A DNA stretch of 64,000 nt from Streptantibioticus cattleyicolor NRRL 8057 = DSM 46488 (GTDB lineage: Bacteria; Actinomycetota; Actinomycetes; Streptomycetales; Streptomycetaceae), in NCBI RefSeq assembly GCF_000240165.1, contig NC_017586.1:4340001-4404000 (forward strand), in the 5' to 3' direction. Under the pieces are notes generated by a model that ran no database searches, was not told where the DNA came from, and saw nothing but the letters and a program-made list of their open reading frames with translations. Numbering within the stretch: the first letter of the stretch is position 1; the number at the start of each line of letters is the position of its first letter. This document shows positions 37,108 to 48,304 of this stretch, one piece after another. A program made the position numbers and the translations under genes.

Positions 37108-38742
37108 TCAGTGGCCGGCCGGGGCCAGCGGACGCTCCTGCTGGACGCCGGGGTCGCCGATGTCGGCGGTGTAGTCGTCCCGGGTGGTCTCGTCGGCGCC
37201 GTCCGGTGCCCCGACCGCCCGCAGCACCACGGTGAGGACCACCGCGACCACCACGTTGAGCACGAACGCCGTCATGCCGATGTAGCCGATCTGCCCGATG
37301 CCCGGGATCAGCTTGGAGCTGCCGCCGAAGTGCTTCTGCGTCGGGCTCGCCACCGACCAGGCCGCCCAGGTGCCGTAGACCATGCCGACCGCCCAGCCGG
37401 CCAGCAGCGCCCAGCGGTGGAACCAGCGGGTGTACAACCCGGCCACCAGCGACGGGAAGGTCTGCAGGATCCAGATGCCGCCCAGCAGCTGGAAGTTGAT
37501 GGCCACCGTCTTGTCCATGGTGAGCACGAAGATCAGCGCGCCGACCTTGACCACCAGCGAGACCAGCTTGGAGACCTTGGTCTCCTGGGCGGCCGTGGCG
37601 TCCGGCTTGATCAGGTCCTTGTAGACGTTGCGGGTGAACAGGTTGGCCGCGGCGATGGACATGATGGCCGCCGGCACCAGCGCGCCGATCCCGATCGCGG
37701 CGAAGGCCACCCCGGCGAACCAGGACGGGAACATGTCCAGGAAGAGCTGGGGGATGGCGAGCTGGCCGTTGTAGCCCTTGACGCCCTTGCCCACGCCGGC
37801 CGCGATCGCCATGAAGCCCAGCATCGCCAGCAGCCCCAGCATCAGCGAGTACAGCGGCAGGATCGTGGTGTTGCGGCGCACCACGTTGCGGCTGCGGCTG
37901 GAGAGGGTGGCGGTGATCGAGTGCGGGTACATGAACAGCGCCAGCGCCGAGCCGAGCGCCAGCGTGCCGTACGCCCACTGCGCCTTGGGCCCGCTGGCCA
38001 GCTCCCCGCGGGGTTTGCCGGTGGCCGGGTTGACCTTGGCGAGCGTCTCGCCGGCGGTGTGGAAGATGTGCGAGAAGCCGCCGAGCCGGATCGGGATGTA
38101 GATGATCGCCACCGCGATGACGATGTAGATCAACGCGTCCTTGACGAAGGCGATCAGCGCCGGCGCGCGCAGCCCGGAGGAGTAGGTGTAGGCGGCCAGC
38201 ACCGCGAAGGCGATCAGCAGCGGCAGGTCCTTGACGAACCAGTTGGACGAGGCGCCGCCGCCCACCCCCATCACGTCCAGCACCGCCTGGATGCCCACCA
38301 GTTGGAGCGCGATGTACGGCATCGTGGCCAGCAGCCCGGTGACCGCCACCGCCAGCGACAGACCCTTGGAGCCGTACCGGCCGCGCACGAAGTCCGACGG
38401 GGTGACGTAGCCGTGCCGGTGCGAGACCGACCACAGCCGCGGCAGGAAGCAGAAGATCAGCGGGTAGACCAGGATGGTGTACGGCACCGCGAAGAACCCC
38501 GAGGCGCCGGCCGCGTAGACCGCCGCCGGCACCGCCACGAAGGTGTACGCAGTTTACAGGTCGCCGCCGAGCAGGAACCAGGTGATCCAGGTGCCGAAGC
38601 TGCGTCCGCCCAGCCCCCATTCGTCCAGGCTGTGCGCGTCGGCGGCGCGCCGCCAGCGGGCGGCGAGGAAGCCCAGGACGGTGACGAGCAGGAAGAAGAA
38701 GACGAAGACGCCCAGCGCGACGCCGTTGACCCCGTGCTTCAC
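37108..38742 (-). pseudogene. Sodium:solute symporter interrupted by an in-frame TAA
   Basis: A sodium:solute symporter (SSS, monocarboxylate/MctP-like) of about 544 codons. GTG 38742 starts KHGVNGVALGVFVFFFLLV, reaching WITWFLLGGDL, then TAA at 38556-38554. The same frame continues without any indel as TAYTFVAVPAAVYAAG and on through the remaining transmembrane helices to 37108. Intact homologues read ...GGDLYTAYTFVAVPA, so a Tyr codon TAC appears changed to TAA (with a neighbouring silent ACC to ACT). Without read-through only the first 62 residues are made; GTG 38538 could restart translation. This may be a nonsense mutation or a sequencing error. Confidence 0.82.
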
Positions 38743-38990
38743 CGGCCGTCCCCCTTGCGCGCCCGCTCCTCGCGCCGCACCAGCAGGTAGGCGGTCGAGG
38801 TCAGCCCGGCGGAGACGATCACCCAGGCCATCTGGTACCAGTAGAAGAACGGGATGCCCAGCAGCGCCGGCGTCACCCGGGCGTAGGAGCCCACCCACAG
38901 CATCGCCACGAACGGCAGGACCAGGCAGACGCCGGCCACCACCCGGGACGGGGTGATGACCGGCCTCGTCGTCGGCGGCGGTTTCGTCAT
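38739..38990 (-). CDS. DUF3311 small membrane protein of a symporter pair
   Basis: 83-residue protein with two hydrophobic helices (VVAGVCLVLPFVAMLW and the segment around GIPFFYWYQMAWVIVSAG). The PFFYWYQ motif is typical of DUF3311, which almost always precedes a sodium:solute symporter gene, probably as an accessory subunit. The stop overlaps the symporter start as GTGA (38739-38742). The upstream region contains a degenerate dre-like sequence (39083-39098). Confidence 0.85.
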   Translation of the reverse strand: MTKPPPTTRPVITPSRVVAGVCLVLPFVAMLWVGSYARVTPALLGIPFFYWYQMAWVIVSAGLTSTAYLLVRREERARKGDGR

Positions 38991-39183
38991 GGCGGCTCCC
39001 CGTGGCTCGGCCGGACCGTGCGGACGTCGGCGGAAGACTTCGGCAAGTGGTTTTCGCCACGCGGAAGACCACGTGACGCGCTCGAAATCTAGGCCAGTGT
39101 CCAGGTCACCGTCACCACCTGTCCGCATATCGGTACGGAAACGATCCGGCCAACGGTGGCCCTGGGGAGGGACGTTGGGAACG

Positions 39184-40020
39184 TCAGTCCGGACGGCGCA
39201 GCCGGGCGACGAACTTGTAGCGGTCGCCGCGGTAGACCGAGCGCACCCATTCCACCGGTTCGCCCGTGGTGTCCAGGGAGTGCCGGGAGAGCAGCAGCAT
39301 CGGCAGGCCGACGTCGGTGCCGAGCAGCCCGGCCTCGCGCGGGGTGGCCAGCGAGGTCTCGATGGTCTCCTCGGCCTCGGCCGGCCGGACCCCGTAGACC
39401 TCGGCGAGCGCCGCGTACAGCGAGGTGTGCTTGGCCAGGTTGCGGCGCAGCGCCGGGAAGCGCTTGGCGGACAGGTGGGTGGTCTCGATGGCCATCGGCT
39501 CGCCGTTGGCCAGCCGCAGCCGTTCGATCCGCAGCACCCGGCCGCCGGCCTTGATGTCCAGCAGCCCGGCGAGCCGGTCGTCGGCGGTGACGTACCCGAT
39601 GTCCAGCAGTTGGGAGGTGGGCTCCAGGCCCTGCGCCCGCATGTCCTCGGTGTAGGAGGTCAGTTGGAGCACCTGGGCGACCTTGGGCTTGGCGACGAAG
39701 GTGCCCTTGCCCTGGATGCGTTCCAGCCGGCCCTCGACCACCAGCTCCTGGAGGGCCTGGCGGACCGTGGTGCGCGAGGTGTCGAACTCGGCGGCCAGCG
39801 TGCGCTCGGGCGGTACGGGGGTGCCGGGCGGCATGGTCTGGGTGATGTCGAGCAGATGCTTTTTCAGGCGGTAGTACTTCGGCACCCGCGCGGTGCGGGT
39901 ACCGTTCCCGCCCGTGGTGGTCTCGCCCGTCTCCGTCGCCGGTGCCCCGGCGCCCCCGTCGCTGTCCATCGCCCGCTCTCCCGACTCGCCTTCCGCCTGC
40001 TCCGTCCGTTCTGACGTCAC
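39184..40020 (-). CDS. dasR: GntR/HutC-family regulator DasR
   Basis: 278-residue HutC-subfamily GntR regulator. The conserved core starts at [16 protein letters not shown]; the winged helix contains [20 protein letters not shown] and [17 protein letters not shown], and the effector (UTRA) domain follows. DasR represses GlcNAc/chitin uptake and links nutrient sensing to development and antibiotics; glucosamine-6-phosphate releases it from dre sites. The N-terminus is ~45 residues longer than the conserved part. GTG 40020 has GGAGGAG upstream; ATG 39969 is an alternative. Divergent from dasA. Confidence 0.94.
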   Translation of the reverse strand: MTSERTEQAEGESGERAMDSDGGAGAPATETGETTTGGNGTRTARVPKYYRLKKHLLDITQTMPPGTPVPPERTLAAEFDTSRTTVRQALQELVVEGRLERIQGKGTFVAKPKVAQVLQLTSYTEDMRAQGLEPTSQLLDIGYVTADDRLAGLLDIKAGGRVLRIERLRLANGEPMAIETTHLSAKRFPALRRNLAKHTSLYAALAEVYGVRPAEAEETIETSLATPREAGLLGTDVGLPMLLLSRHSLDTTGEPVEWVRSVYRGDRYKFVARLRRPD

Positions 40021-40171
40021 CGGCTCCTCCGTCCTGGGCCCTGCCGGCCCGCTCGGGCCCGGAGGGCGGCTGTAATGGTGGCATGGGCCGACCCGCGCAC
40101 CTAGCCGTGGGCGGCTTTCCCGGGCCAGGTGTCGGTCCGATAACGGACTTCCCTGTCGCTCTTATACACCC

Positions 40172-40223
40172 TTGACACCCCTAAAGGTCTAGGCCAAGCT
40201 CCGGGTTACTGGTCTAAACCATT
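40172..40223 (+). promoter_or_regulatory. dasA promoter with two dre operators
   Basis: TTGACA (40172-40177) is a consensus -35. Two DasR-responsive elements follow: AAAGGTCTAGGCCAAG (40183-40198) and ACTGGTCTAAACCATT (40208-40223), both close to the dre consensus A(C/G)TGGTCTAGACCA(G/C)T and 25 bp apart. The first begins directly after the -35 and would block the promoter; both lie in the dasR-dasA divergent region and may also autoregulate dasR. Confidence 0.85.
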
Positions 40224-40328
40224 AAAGACCACATCCCAGACCCACGGGCAGGACGCGTACCCGTACGAGTTGCGGTGGCGGTATTCGGGCGGTGGGGGGA
40301 GTTTCCGGTGCATCCTGAGGAGGGTGAC

Positions 40329-41606
40329 GTGAAGCGCAAGCTCCTCGCGGCGGTAGCCGTCGCGGCGATGGCAGTATCGGTGGCCGCCTGTGGCTCCAGC
40401 GACGGCAAGGACAAGGCATCCGGTTCCGGCGGCGGCAAGAAGCTGACCGTATGGGTGATGAGCGGCTCCAACCCGCCCGGCTGGACCAAGGACATCACCG
40501 CCGCTTTCGAAAAGCAGAACCCCGGCGTCACGGTGGACGTCAAGGTCCAGGTCTGGGACGGCATCCAGCAGAAGCTGACCACCGCGCTGTCGGAGTCCAA
40601 CCCGCCGGACGTGGTGGAGATCGGCAACACCCAGACCCCGTACTACGCGGCCACCGGCGGTCTGATGGACCTCAGCGGTGACAAGGCCGGCCTCGGCGGC
40701 AACGACTGGGTGCCGGCGATCAACGCCTCCGCCGTCTTCCAGGGCAAGCAGTTCGCCGCCCCCTGGTGGGTCACCGGCCGCGTGGTGATCTACAACAAGA
40801 AGATCTGGTCCGACGCCGGCATCAAGGACGTCCCCAAGACCCAGGACGAATTCGTCAAGGACCTGGAGACCATCAAGTCCAAGGGCACCGCCGACGCCCT
40901 CTACCTGCCCGGCCAGAACTGGTACGCCTTCGACGGCATGCTGCTGGACGCCGGCGCCGACCTGGTGAAGAAGGACGGCGACAAGTACGTCTCCAACCTC
41001 GGCAGCCCGCAGGCCGCCGACGCCGTCAACCTCTACAAGAAGCTCAACGCCCTGGGCACCGCGCCCAAGGACAAGGACGAGGCCACCCCGCAGCAGTCCG
41101 ACGTCTTCGCCAAGGGCGACGTCGGCGCCTTCATCGGCCTGGGCTGGGAGGCGGCCGGCGCCGTCGCCAAGAACCCCAAGCTCAAGGACGAGATCGGCTA
41201 CTTCCCGATCCCGGGCAAGACCGCCGACAAGCCCGCCAAGGTCTTCCTCGGCGGCTCCAACCTCGCCATCGCCCAGGCCAGCAAGAACGCCGACCTGGCC
41301 AAGAAGTTCCTCAAGCTGGCGCTGTCCGACCAGTTCGAGGGGGAGCTGGCCAAGGAAGGCGGCGTCATCCCCAACAAGACGGCGCTCGACTCCAACCTGA
41401 CCGGCAACCCCTTCGCCACCGCCGCCGCCACCGCCTCGGCGGGCGGCGGCACCACGCCGCTGATCCCGGAGTGGGGCAACGTGGAGAACACCCCCAACCC
41501 GATCAAGTCGCTCTTCATGACCGCCGTCCTCCAGGGCCAGGACCCGGCCGCCGCGGCCAAGGCGGCCGACGCCGAGGTCAACAAGCGGCTGAGCCAGAAG
41601 CAGTGA
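40329..41606 (+). CDS. dasA: Chitobiose-binding lipoprotein DasA
   Basis: 425-residue ABC transporter solute-binding lipoprotein. The signal peptide ends in the lipobox VAAC with lipid-modified C21, followed by a Gly/Ser/Lys linker and a type 1 periplasmic-binding fold (KKLTVWVMSGSNPPGW, PPDVVEIGNTQT). DasA binds N,N'-diacetylchitobiose outside the membrane. GTG 40329 has GAGGAGG upstream. The promoter carries two dre sites. It heads the dasABC operon; the ATPase MsiK is encoded elsewhere in Streptomyces. Confidence 0.94.
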   Translation: MKRKLLAAVAVAAMAVSVAACGSSDGKDKASGSGGGKKLTVWVMSGSNPPGWTKDITAAFEKQNPGVTVDVKVQVWDGIQQKLTTALSESNPPDVVEIGNTQTPYYAATGGLMDLSGDKAGLGGNDWVPAINASAVFQGKQFAAPWWVTGRVVIYNKKIWSDAGIKDVPKTQDEFVKDLETIKSKGTADALYLPGQNWYAFDGMLLDAGADLVKKDGDKYVSNLGSPQAADAVNLYKKLNALGTAPKDKDEATPQQSDVFAKGDVGAFIGLGWEAAGAVAKNPKLKDEIGYFPIPGKTADKPAKVFLGGSNLAIAQASKNADLAKKFLKLALSDQFEGELAKEGGVIPNKTALDSNLTGNPFATAAATASAGGGTTPLIPEWGNVENTPNPIKSLFMTAVLQGQDPAAAAKAADAEVNKRLSQKQ

Positions 41607-41687
41607 CCCCAGCCGGGCGGGGCGGCACCGCGCCGCCCCGCCCGACGGTGAACCACACGTAACGCAGCGCGGGAGGAAGACACAGGC

Positions 41688-42677
41688 ATGGCTGCGCAGA
41701 CAACCCGGACGCCGGCGCGTCCGCCCGGGCGGAGCACGCCGGCCGCTCCCCCCGCCGACCAGCGGCGGCCCCGGCCGGCCCGGACCCCGGCGGCCGGCCG
41801 CGGCGCGCCGTACCTGCTGATCCTGCCCGCGCTGCTGGCCACCGCCGCGTTGCTGGTCTACCCGGTGGTGCGCAACCTCGTCATCTCCTTCCAGAACCTC
41901 AACGCCTTCCAGCTCATCCAGCACACCACCGACTGGACCGGGTTCAGCAACTACACCGACCAGCTCACCAGCGGCGAGTTCTGGCACACCACGCTGCGCT
42001 CGGTGCTCTTCACCATCGCCAACGTGGCGCTGATCATGGGCGGCGGCACCCTGGTCGGGCTGCTGCTGAACCGGCTCGGCCGACGGATGCGGCTGCTGCT
42101 GTCGACCGGCCTGACGCTCGCCTGGGCCATGCCGTTCGTCGCCGGCACCACCGTCTACCAGTGGCTCTTCGACACCCAGTACGGCGTGGTCAACTGGTGC
42201 CTGGCGCAGCTCGGCTGGCACTCGATGGCCGGTTACAACTGGCTCGGCAACCAGTTCTCCACGTTCGCCGTGATCACCCTGATGGTGGTCTGGCAGTCGA
42301 TCCCGTTCGTCGCCCTCAACCTCTACGCCGGGCTGACCACGGTCTCCCACGAGATCTTCGAGGCGGCCCGGATGGACGGCGCCGGCCCCTGGCGCACGTT
42401 CCGCTCGGTGACCTACCCGATCCTCAAGCCGTTCTTCCTGTCGACCACGTTCCTGGAGATCATCTGGGTCTTCAAGGCGTTCACCCAGGTGTACGCGCTC
42501 AACGCGGGCGGACCCGCGGGCAGCACCCAGACCCTGCCCGTCTACGCCTTCATCCAGGGCGTCGGCAACCAGCACTTCGGCATGGGCGCGGCGATCTCCA
42601 CGCTGACCATGCTGATCCTGCTGGCGCTGATGGCCTACTACTTCCGGATCATTCTGAAGCAGGAGGACGAGCTGTGA
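41688..42677 (+). CDS. dasB: Chitobiose ABC transporter permease DasB
   Basis: 329-residue MalF-type permease with six transmembrane helices after a Pro/Arg-rich 40-residue N-terminus. The EAA motif that contacts the ATPase is EAARMDGAGPWRTFRSVTYP. It lies 81 nt after dasA and its stop overlaps the dasC GTG start (GTGA at 42674-42677), so the two permeases are coupled. Confidence 0.94.
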   Translation: MAAQTTRTPARPPGRSTPAAPPADQRRPRPARTPAAGRGAPYLLILPALLATAALLVYPVVRNLVISFQNLNAFQLIQHTTDWTGFSNYTDQLTSGEFWHTTLRSVLFTIANVALIMGGGTLVGLLLNRLGRRMRLLLSTGLTLAWAMPFVAGTTVYQWLFDTQYGVVNWCLAQLGWHSMAGYNWLGNQFSTFAVITLMVVWQSIPFVALNLYAGLTTVSHEIFEAARMDGAGPWRTFRSVTYPILKPFFLSTTFLEIIWVFKAFTQVYALNAGGPAGSTQTLPVYAFIQGVGNQHFGMGAAISTLTMLILLALMAYYFRIILKQEDEL

Positions 42678-43497
42678 GGCGTGCAACGGCCGGACGCGTC
42701 TGGAGCAACACCGCAGCCGTCGTCCTCTTCGTCTTCTTCGCCTTCCCGGTCTACTGGATGGTCACCACGGCGTTCAAGCCGGACCTGGACATCATCAGCA
42801 AGACCCCGGTCTTCGTGCCCTTCGACGGCACGCTGGCGCACTTCACCAAGGCCGTGCACGCGGCCGGCTTCTGGACGCTGGTGCGCAACAGCTTCACCGT
42901 CACCCTCGGCGCGGTGCTGCTGTCGCTGATCGTCTCCATGCTGGCCGCCTTCGCGCTGGCCCGGATGCGGTTCCGGGGCCGCAAGGCGTTCATCCTGATG
43001 ATCATGGTCGCCCAGATGGCGCCCTGGGAGGTCATGACGATCTCCGTGTACATGATCGTGCGTGAGCAGGACCAGCTCAACAGCCTGGTACCGCTGATCC
43101 TCTTCTACATGATGATGGTGATGCCGCTCACCGTCTGGACGCTGCGCGGCTTCATCGCCGCGGTGCCCAAGGAACTGGAGGAGTCGGCGCTGGTGGACGG
43201 CTGCACCCGCCGGCAGGCGTTCTTCCGGGTGGTCTTCCCGCTGCTCGCCCCGGGGCTGATGTCCACCTCGCTGTTCGGCTACATCACCGCCTGGAACGAG
43301 TTCCCGCTGGTGCTCATCCTCAACAAGGACAACGGCCAGACGCTCCCGCTGTGGCTGACCGAGTTCCAGACCAACTTCGGCAACGACTGGGGGGCCACCA
43401 TGGCCGCCTCCACCCTGTTCACCCTGCCGGTGGTCGTGGTCTTCCTGGTGCTCCAGCGCAAGGCGGTGGGCGGGCTGACCGCCGGGGCGGTGAAGGG

Positions 43498-43501
<4 letters not shown>
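42674..43501 (+). CDS. dasC: Chitobiose ABC transporter permease DasC
   Basis: 275-residue MalG-type permease with six transmembrane helices. The EAA motif is ESALVDGCTRRQAFFRVVFP. AGGAGG lies 7 nt before the GTG. It overlaps dasB at its start and the glycosidase gene at its stop (ATGA, 43498-43501). Confidence 0.94.
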
Positions 43502-45024
<1,523 letters not shown>

Positions 45025-45062
45025 CCCTTTCGCGTAGACGACACAGCCTGGAGGCCCAACGC

Positions 45063-46133
45063 ATGTCCGCCCCGACTCCGACCCAGCCGCAACACGTGCC
45101 GGGCCGGATCATGTCCGGCGAAATGGCCGAGCAGCCCGCGGTGCTGCGCCGCATCCTCGACGAGGGCGCCCCGCACATCCGCCGGGTCGCCGAGCAGGTC
45201 GCGGCCCGCAACCCGCGGTTCGTGCTGCTCACCGCGCGCGGCACCTCCGACAACGCGGCGCTGTACGCCAAGTACCTGATCGAGGTGTTGCTGGGCAAGC
45301 CGGCCGGCCTGACCTCGATGTCCACCACCACGGCCTACGGCGCCCAGCCCGACCTGACCGACGTGCTGGTGATCACGGTCAGCCAGTCCGGCGGTTCGCC
45401 CGACCTGGTGGCCTCCACCAAGGCCGCCCGGGAGGCCGGCGCGATCACGCTGGCGGTCACCAACAACGCCGGCTCCCCGCTGGCCGAGGTCTCCGAGTTC
45501 CACATCGACGTCCTGGCCGGCCCGGAGAAGGCGCTGCCGGCCACCAAGACGTACACCGCCGAACTCCTCGCGCTCTACCTGTTCGTGGAGGGGCTGCGCG
45601 GCGGGGACGGCTCGGCCGCCAAGGTGCTGCCGGAGCTGGCCGAGCAGATCCTGGCCCGGCAGGACGAGGTGCGCACGCTCGCCGCCCGTTACCGGTTCGC
45701 CGAACGGCTGGTGCTCACCTCCCGCGGCTACGGCTACCCCACCGCCAAGGAGGCGGCGCTGAAGCTGATGGAGACCAGCTACATACCGGCGCTCTCCTTC
45801 TCCGGCGCCGACCTGTTGCACGGTCCGCTGGCCATGGTCGACAACGTCTCCCCGGTGATCGCCATCGTCACCGAGGGCAAGGGCGGCCAGGCGCTCCAGC
45901 CGGTGCTCGACCGGCTGCGCGGGCGCGGCGCCGACCTGGTGGTCATCGGCAGCCAGGCCCAGGTCGAGGCGGCCTCGGCGGGCTTCGTACTGCCCACCGC
46001 CGGGGTGGCCGAGGAGGTGCAGCCGATCCTGGAGATCATCCCGTTGCAGCTGCTGGCCTACGAGGTCACCATCGCCCGCGGCCAGGACCCGGACGCCCCG
46101 CGCGCCCTGGCCAAGGTCACCGAGACCCGCTGA
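45063..46133 (+). CDS. SIS-domain glucosamine-6-phosphate deaminase-like protein
   Basis: 356-residue protein with two SIS domains (motifs LLTARGTSDNAALYAKYL, VSQSGGSPDLV and LTSRGYGYPTAKEAALKLMET). It corresponds to the isomerase half of GlmS without the glutaminase domain, like NagB-II/AgaS enzymes. Following dasABCD it probably converts GlcN-6-P to fructose-6-P and ammonia, which also sets the level of the DasR effector (inference from context). It starts 38 nt after dasD and a strong terminator follows. Confidence 0.85.
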   Translation: MSAPTPTQPQHVPGRIMSGEMAEQPAVLRRILDEGAPHIRRVAEQVAARNPRFVLLTARGTSDNAALYAKYLIEVLLGKPAGLTSMSTTTAYGAQPDLTDVLVITVSQSGGSPDLVASTKAAREAGAITLAVTNNAGSPLAEVSEFHIDVLAGPEKALPATKTYTAELLALYLFVEGLRGGDGSAAKVLPELAEQILARQDEVRTLAARYRFAERLVLTSRGYGYPTAKEAALKLMETSYIPALSFSGADLLHGPLAMVDNVSPVIAIVTEGKGGQALQPVLDRLRGRGADLVVIGSQAQVEAASAGFVLPTAGVAEEVQPILEIIPLQLLAYEVTIARGQDPDAPRALAKVTETR

Positions 46134-46156
46134 CCGGGCAGCCGCCCGTACGTCAC

Positions 46157-46192
46157 CGAAGGTCCCCCGTCCGGCTGGACGGGGGACCTTCG
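46157..46192 (+). terminator. Terminator of the das operon
   Basis: CGAAGGTCCCCCGTCC (46157-46172) pairs perfectly with GGACGGGGGACCTTCG (46177-46192); 16 bp with a GGCT loop. Confidence 0.85.
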
Positions 46193-46282
46193 CCGTTCAC
46201 CGGCGCGGTGTCGACTCGGCCTCCGCCGCCTCGGGCGCGGCCGGGCGGCGGAGCGAGTACGCCCGGGGCGTAGACAACCGGG

Positions 46283-46298
46283 AATGGTCTAGTCCACA
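46283..46298 (+). promoter_or_regulatory. dre-like DasR site upstream of the PdtaS kinase gene
   Basis: AATGGTCTAGTCCACA matches about 13 of 16 positions of the dre consensus, including the core TGGTCTAG. It lies after the das terminator and about 315 nt before the kinase start, in a 478-nt intergenic region with no other gene visible, so it would act on the kinase promoter rather than on the das operon. Confidence 0.6.
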
Positions 46299-46611
46299 AT
46301 GGGTGGACGACGACGGCGGCATCCGGGGGATTTCCCGGTAGCCTTGAACCCCGCCCTCCCCGCACAGGAGGACGGACGGGACGCGGTGCTCTCTGCCCTG
46401 ACGGCACCGGGTCCCCACTTCAGTCGGCACCACCGGCCGCGCGGACCGCACACCGCTCGGGTACCGGCGCCGACGGCAGCTCCGGGCTGCGGTGCCGGAA
46501 GGGCTGAGGGTCCCTTCCCGGCGCCGCGGCCCGCGGCGAGCGCCACCGCCGACCGGAGCCCGGGTGAACACACGCGCGAAAGTGCACGTCCGACGCGGGT
46601 ACGCTCGCAAC

Positions 46612-48075
46612 GTGCCCTCCATGAACGACCTCGTACGCCAGCACACCGCGCTCGACGACTCCGATCTCGAGTGGCTGCACCTGCTGGTCTCCGAGTGGCA
46701 GCTGCTCTCCGACCTCTCCTTCGCCGACCTGGTGCTGTGGGTGCCGACCAAGGACGGCACCCGGTACGTCTCGGTGGCCCAGATGCGGCCCAACACCGGC
46801 CCCACCTCCTACCAGGACGACATGGTCGGCCACCTCGTGCCGCGCGGCCGGCGGCCGATGCTGGACGCGGCGCTGGACGAGGGGCGCATCGTGCGCGAGG
46901 GCGACCCGGAGTGGCGCGAGGAGGTGCCGGTGCGGGTGGAGTCGATCCCGGTGCGCCGGGACGGCCGGGTGCTCGGGGTGATCGCCCGCAACACCAACCT
47001 GCTCACCGTGCGCACCCCGAGCCGGCTGGAGCTGACCTATCTGCAAAGCGCCTCCGACCTGGCCCAGATGATCGCGGCCGGCTCCTTCCCGTTCCCCGCC
47101 GAACAGGTCGACATGGACGCCTCCCCGCGGGCCGGCGACGGGCTGATCCGGCTGGACGCCGACGGCGTGGTGCAGTACGCCAGCCCCAACGCCCTCTCCG
47201 CGTACCACCGGCTCGGCCTCGCCACCGACCTGGTCGGCCTCCACCTCGGCCAGACCACCGCCGACCTCGCGCCGTCCCGCGGCCCGGTGGACGAGGCGCT
47301 GGCCAAGCTCGCCAGCGGCTGGGCGCCGCGCGAGACCGAGGTGGAGGGGAACGACGCCATCATCCAGCTGCGGGCGATCCCGCTGAAGCCCAAGGGCACC
47401 CGCATCGGCTCCCTGGTGCTGCTGCGCGACGTCACCGAACTGCGGCGCCGGGAACGGGAGTTGATCACCAAGGACGCCACCATCCGGGAGATCCACCACC
47501 GGGTGAAGAACAACCTCCAGACGGTGGCCGCGCTGCTGCGGCTCCAGGCCCGCCGGATGGACTCCGACAAGGCCCGCGGCGCCCTGGAGGAGGCGGTGCG
47601 CCGGGTCGGCTCGATCGCGATCGTCCACGAGACGCTCTCGCAGAACCTGGACGAGCGCGTGGCCTTCGACGACATCGCCGACCGGGTGATCGCCATGGTC
47701 GCCGAACTCTCCCCGGGCCGGGTGACCGCCAACCGCTCCGGACGCTTCGGCATCCTCACCGCGGAGACCGCCACCCCGCTGTCGATGGTCCTCACCGAGC
47801 TGTTGCAGAACGCCCTGGAGCACGGGTTCGGCCCGGCCCGGCGCGGCACCGTGGAGGTCACCGCCGCGCGCGGCCCGGAACGGCTGCTGATCACCATCGA
47901 GGACGACGGCCGCGGGCTGCCGGAGGGGTTCGACCCGCAGCGGGCCGGCAACCTCGGCCTCCAGATCGTGCGCACCCTGGTGGTGGGGGAGCTGGGCGGT
48001 ACCTTCGACATGGTGCCGGGGGACCTGGGCGGGGCCCGGGTGCTCCTCGACATCCCGGTGGAGCCGCTGAAGTAG
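46612..48075 (+). CDS. PdtaS-type cytosolic sensor histidine kinase
   Basis: 487-residue soluble kinase. An N-terminal GAF-like domain (about 10-150) and a PAS domain (about 170-280) precede a HisKA_2 domain with phosphoacceptor His in EIHHRVKNNLQTV and an HATPase domain (LQNALEHGF, EDDGRGLPEGF). This is the PdtaS/Rv3220c family, which signals to the RNA-binding antiterminator PdtaR. Start GTG 46612 has no ribosome binding site, but TACGCT at 46600-46605 ends 6 nt before it, so the mRNA is probably leaderless. No response regulator is adjacent. A dre-like site lies upstream. Confidence 0.9.
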   Translation: MPSMNDLVRQHTALDDSDLEWLHLLVSEWQLLSDLSFADLVLWVPTKDGTRYVSVAQMRPNTGPTSYQDDMVGHLVPRGRRPMLDAALDEGRIVREGDPEWREEVPVRVESIPVRRDGRVLGVIARNTNLLTVRTPSRLELTYLQSASDLAQMIAAGSFPFPAEQVDMDASPRAGDGLIRLDADGVVQYASPNALSAYHRLGLATDLVGLHLGQTTADLAPSRGPVDEALAKLASGWAPRETEVEGNDAIIQLRAIPLKPKGTRIGSLVLLRDVTELRRRERELITKDATIREIHHRVKNNLQTVAALLRLQARRMDSDKARGALEEAVRRVGSIAIVHETLSQNLDERVAFDDIADRVIAMVAELSPGRVTANRSGRFGILTAETATPLSMVLTELLQNALEHGFGPARRGTVEVTAARGPERLLITIEDDGRGLPEGFDPQRAGNLGLQIVRTLVVGELGGTFDMVPGDLGGARVLLDIPVEPLK

Positions 48076-48114
48076 CCGCCCGGGTCGGCCGGTGACCGGC
48101 CCCGGACAGCATCG

Positions 48115-48143
48115 AGCCCCGGTCGACCTCGTCGACCGGGGCT
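48115..48143. terminator. Terminator between kinase and wblE
   Basis: AGCCCCGGTCGAC (48115-48127) pairs with GTCGACCGGGGCT (48131-48143), a 13-bp stem with a CTC loop, 40 nt after the kinase stop and downstream of the convergent wblE. Confidence 0.7.
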
Positions 48144-48304
48144 GTTGCCTACTGCCTGTGCTTTTGTCTGCGGCTTACGCGGACCAAGGGGTCCGCGCGC
48201 TGCGGCTCGGGGGAAGACGCTCCGTTCCGTACGTGTGGTGTACGGCGGCGGGGCGCCCACGGGCCCGCCTCACGGCGGACCCAAGCACGAAGGGGCGGCG
48301 GGCG

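Noticed and set aside
37108..38538. The 476-codon frame of the symporter taken as a complete gene
   Set aside because: It lacks the first two transmembrane segments of the family, and those are encoded in the same frame just upstream beyond the TAA, so it is the distal part of an interrupted gene.
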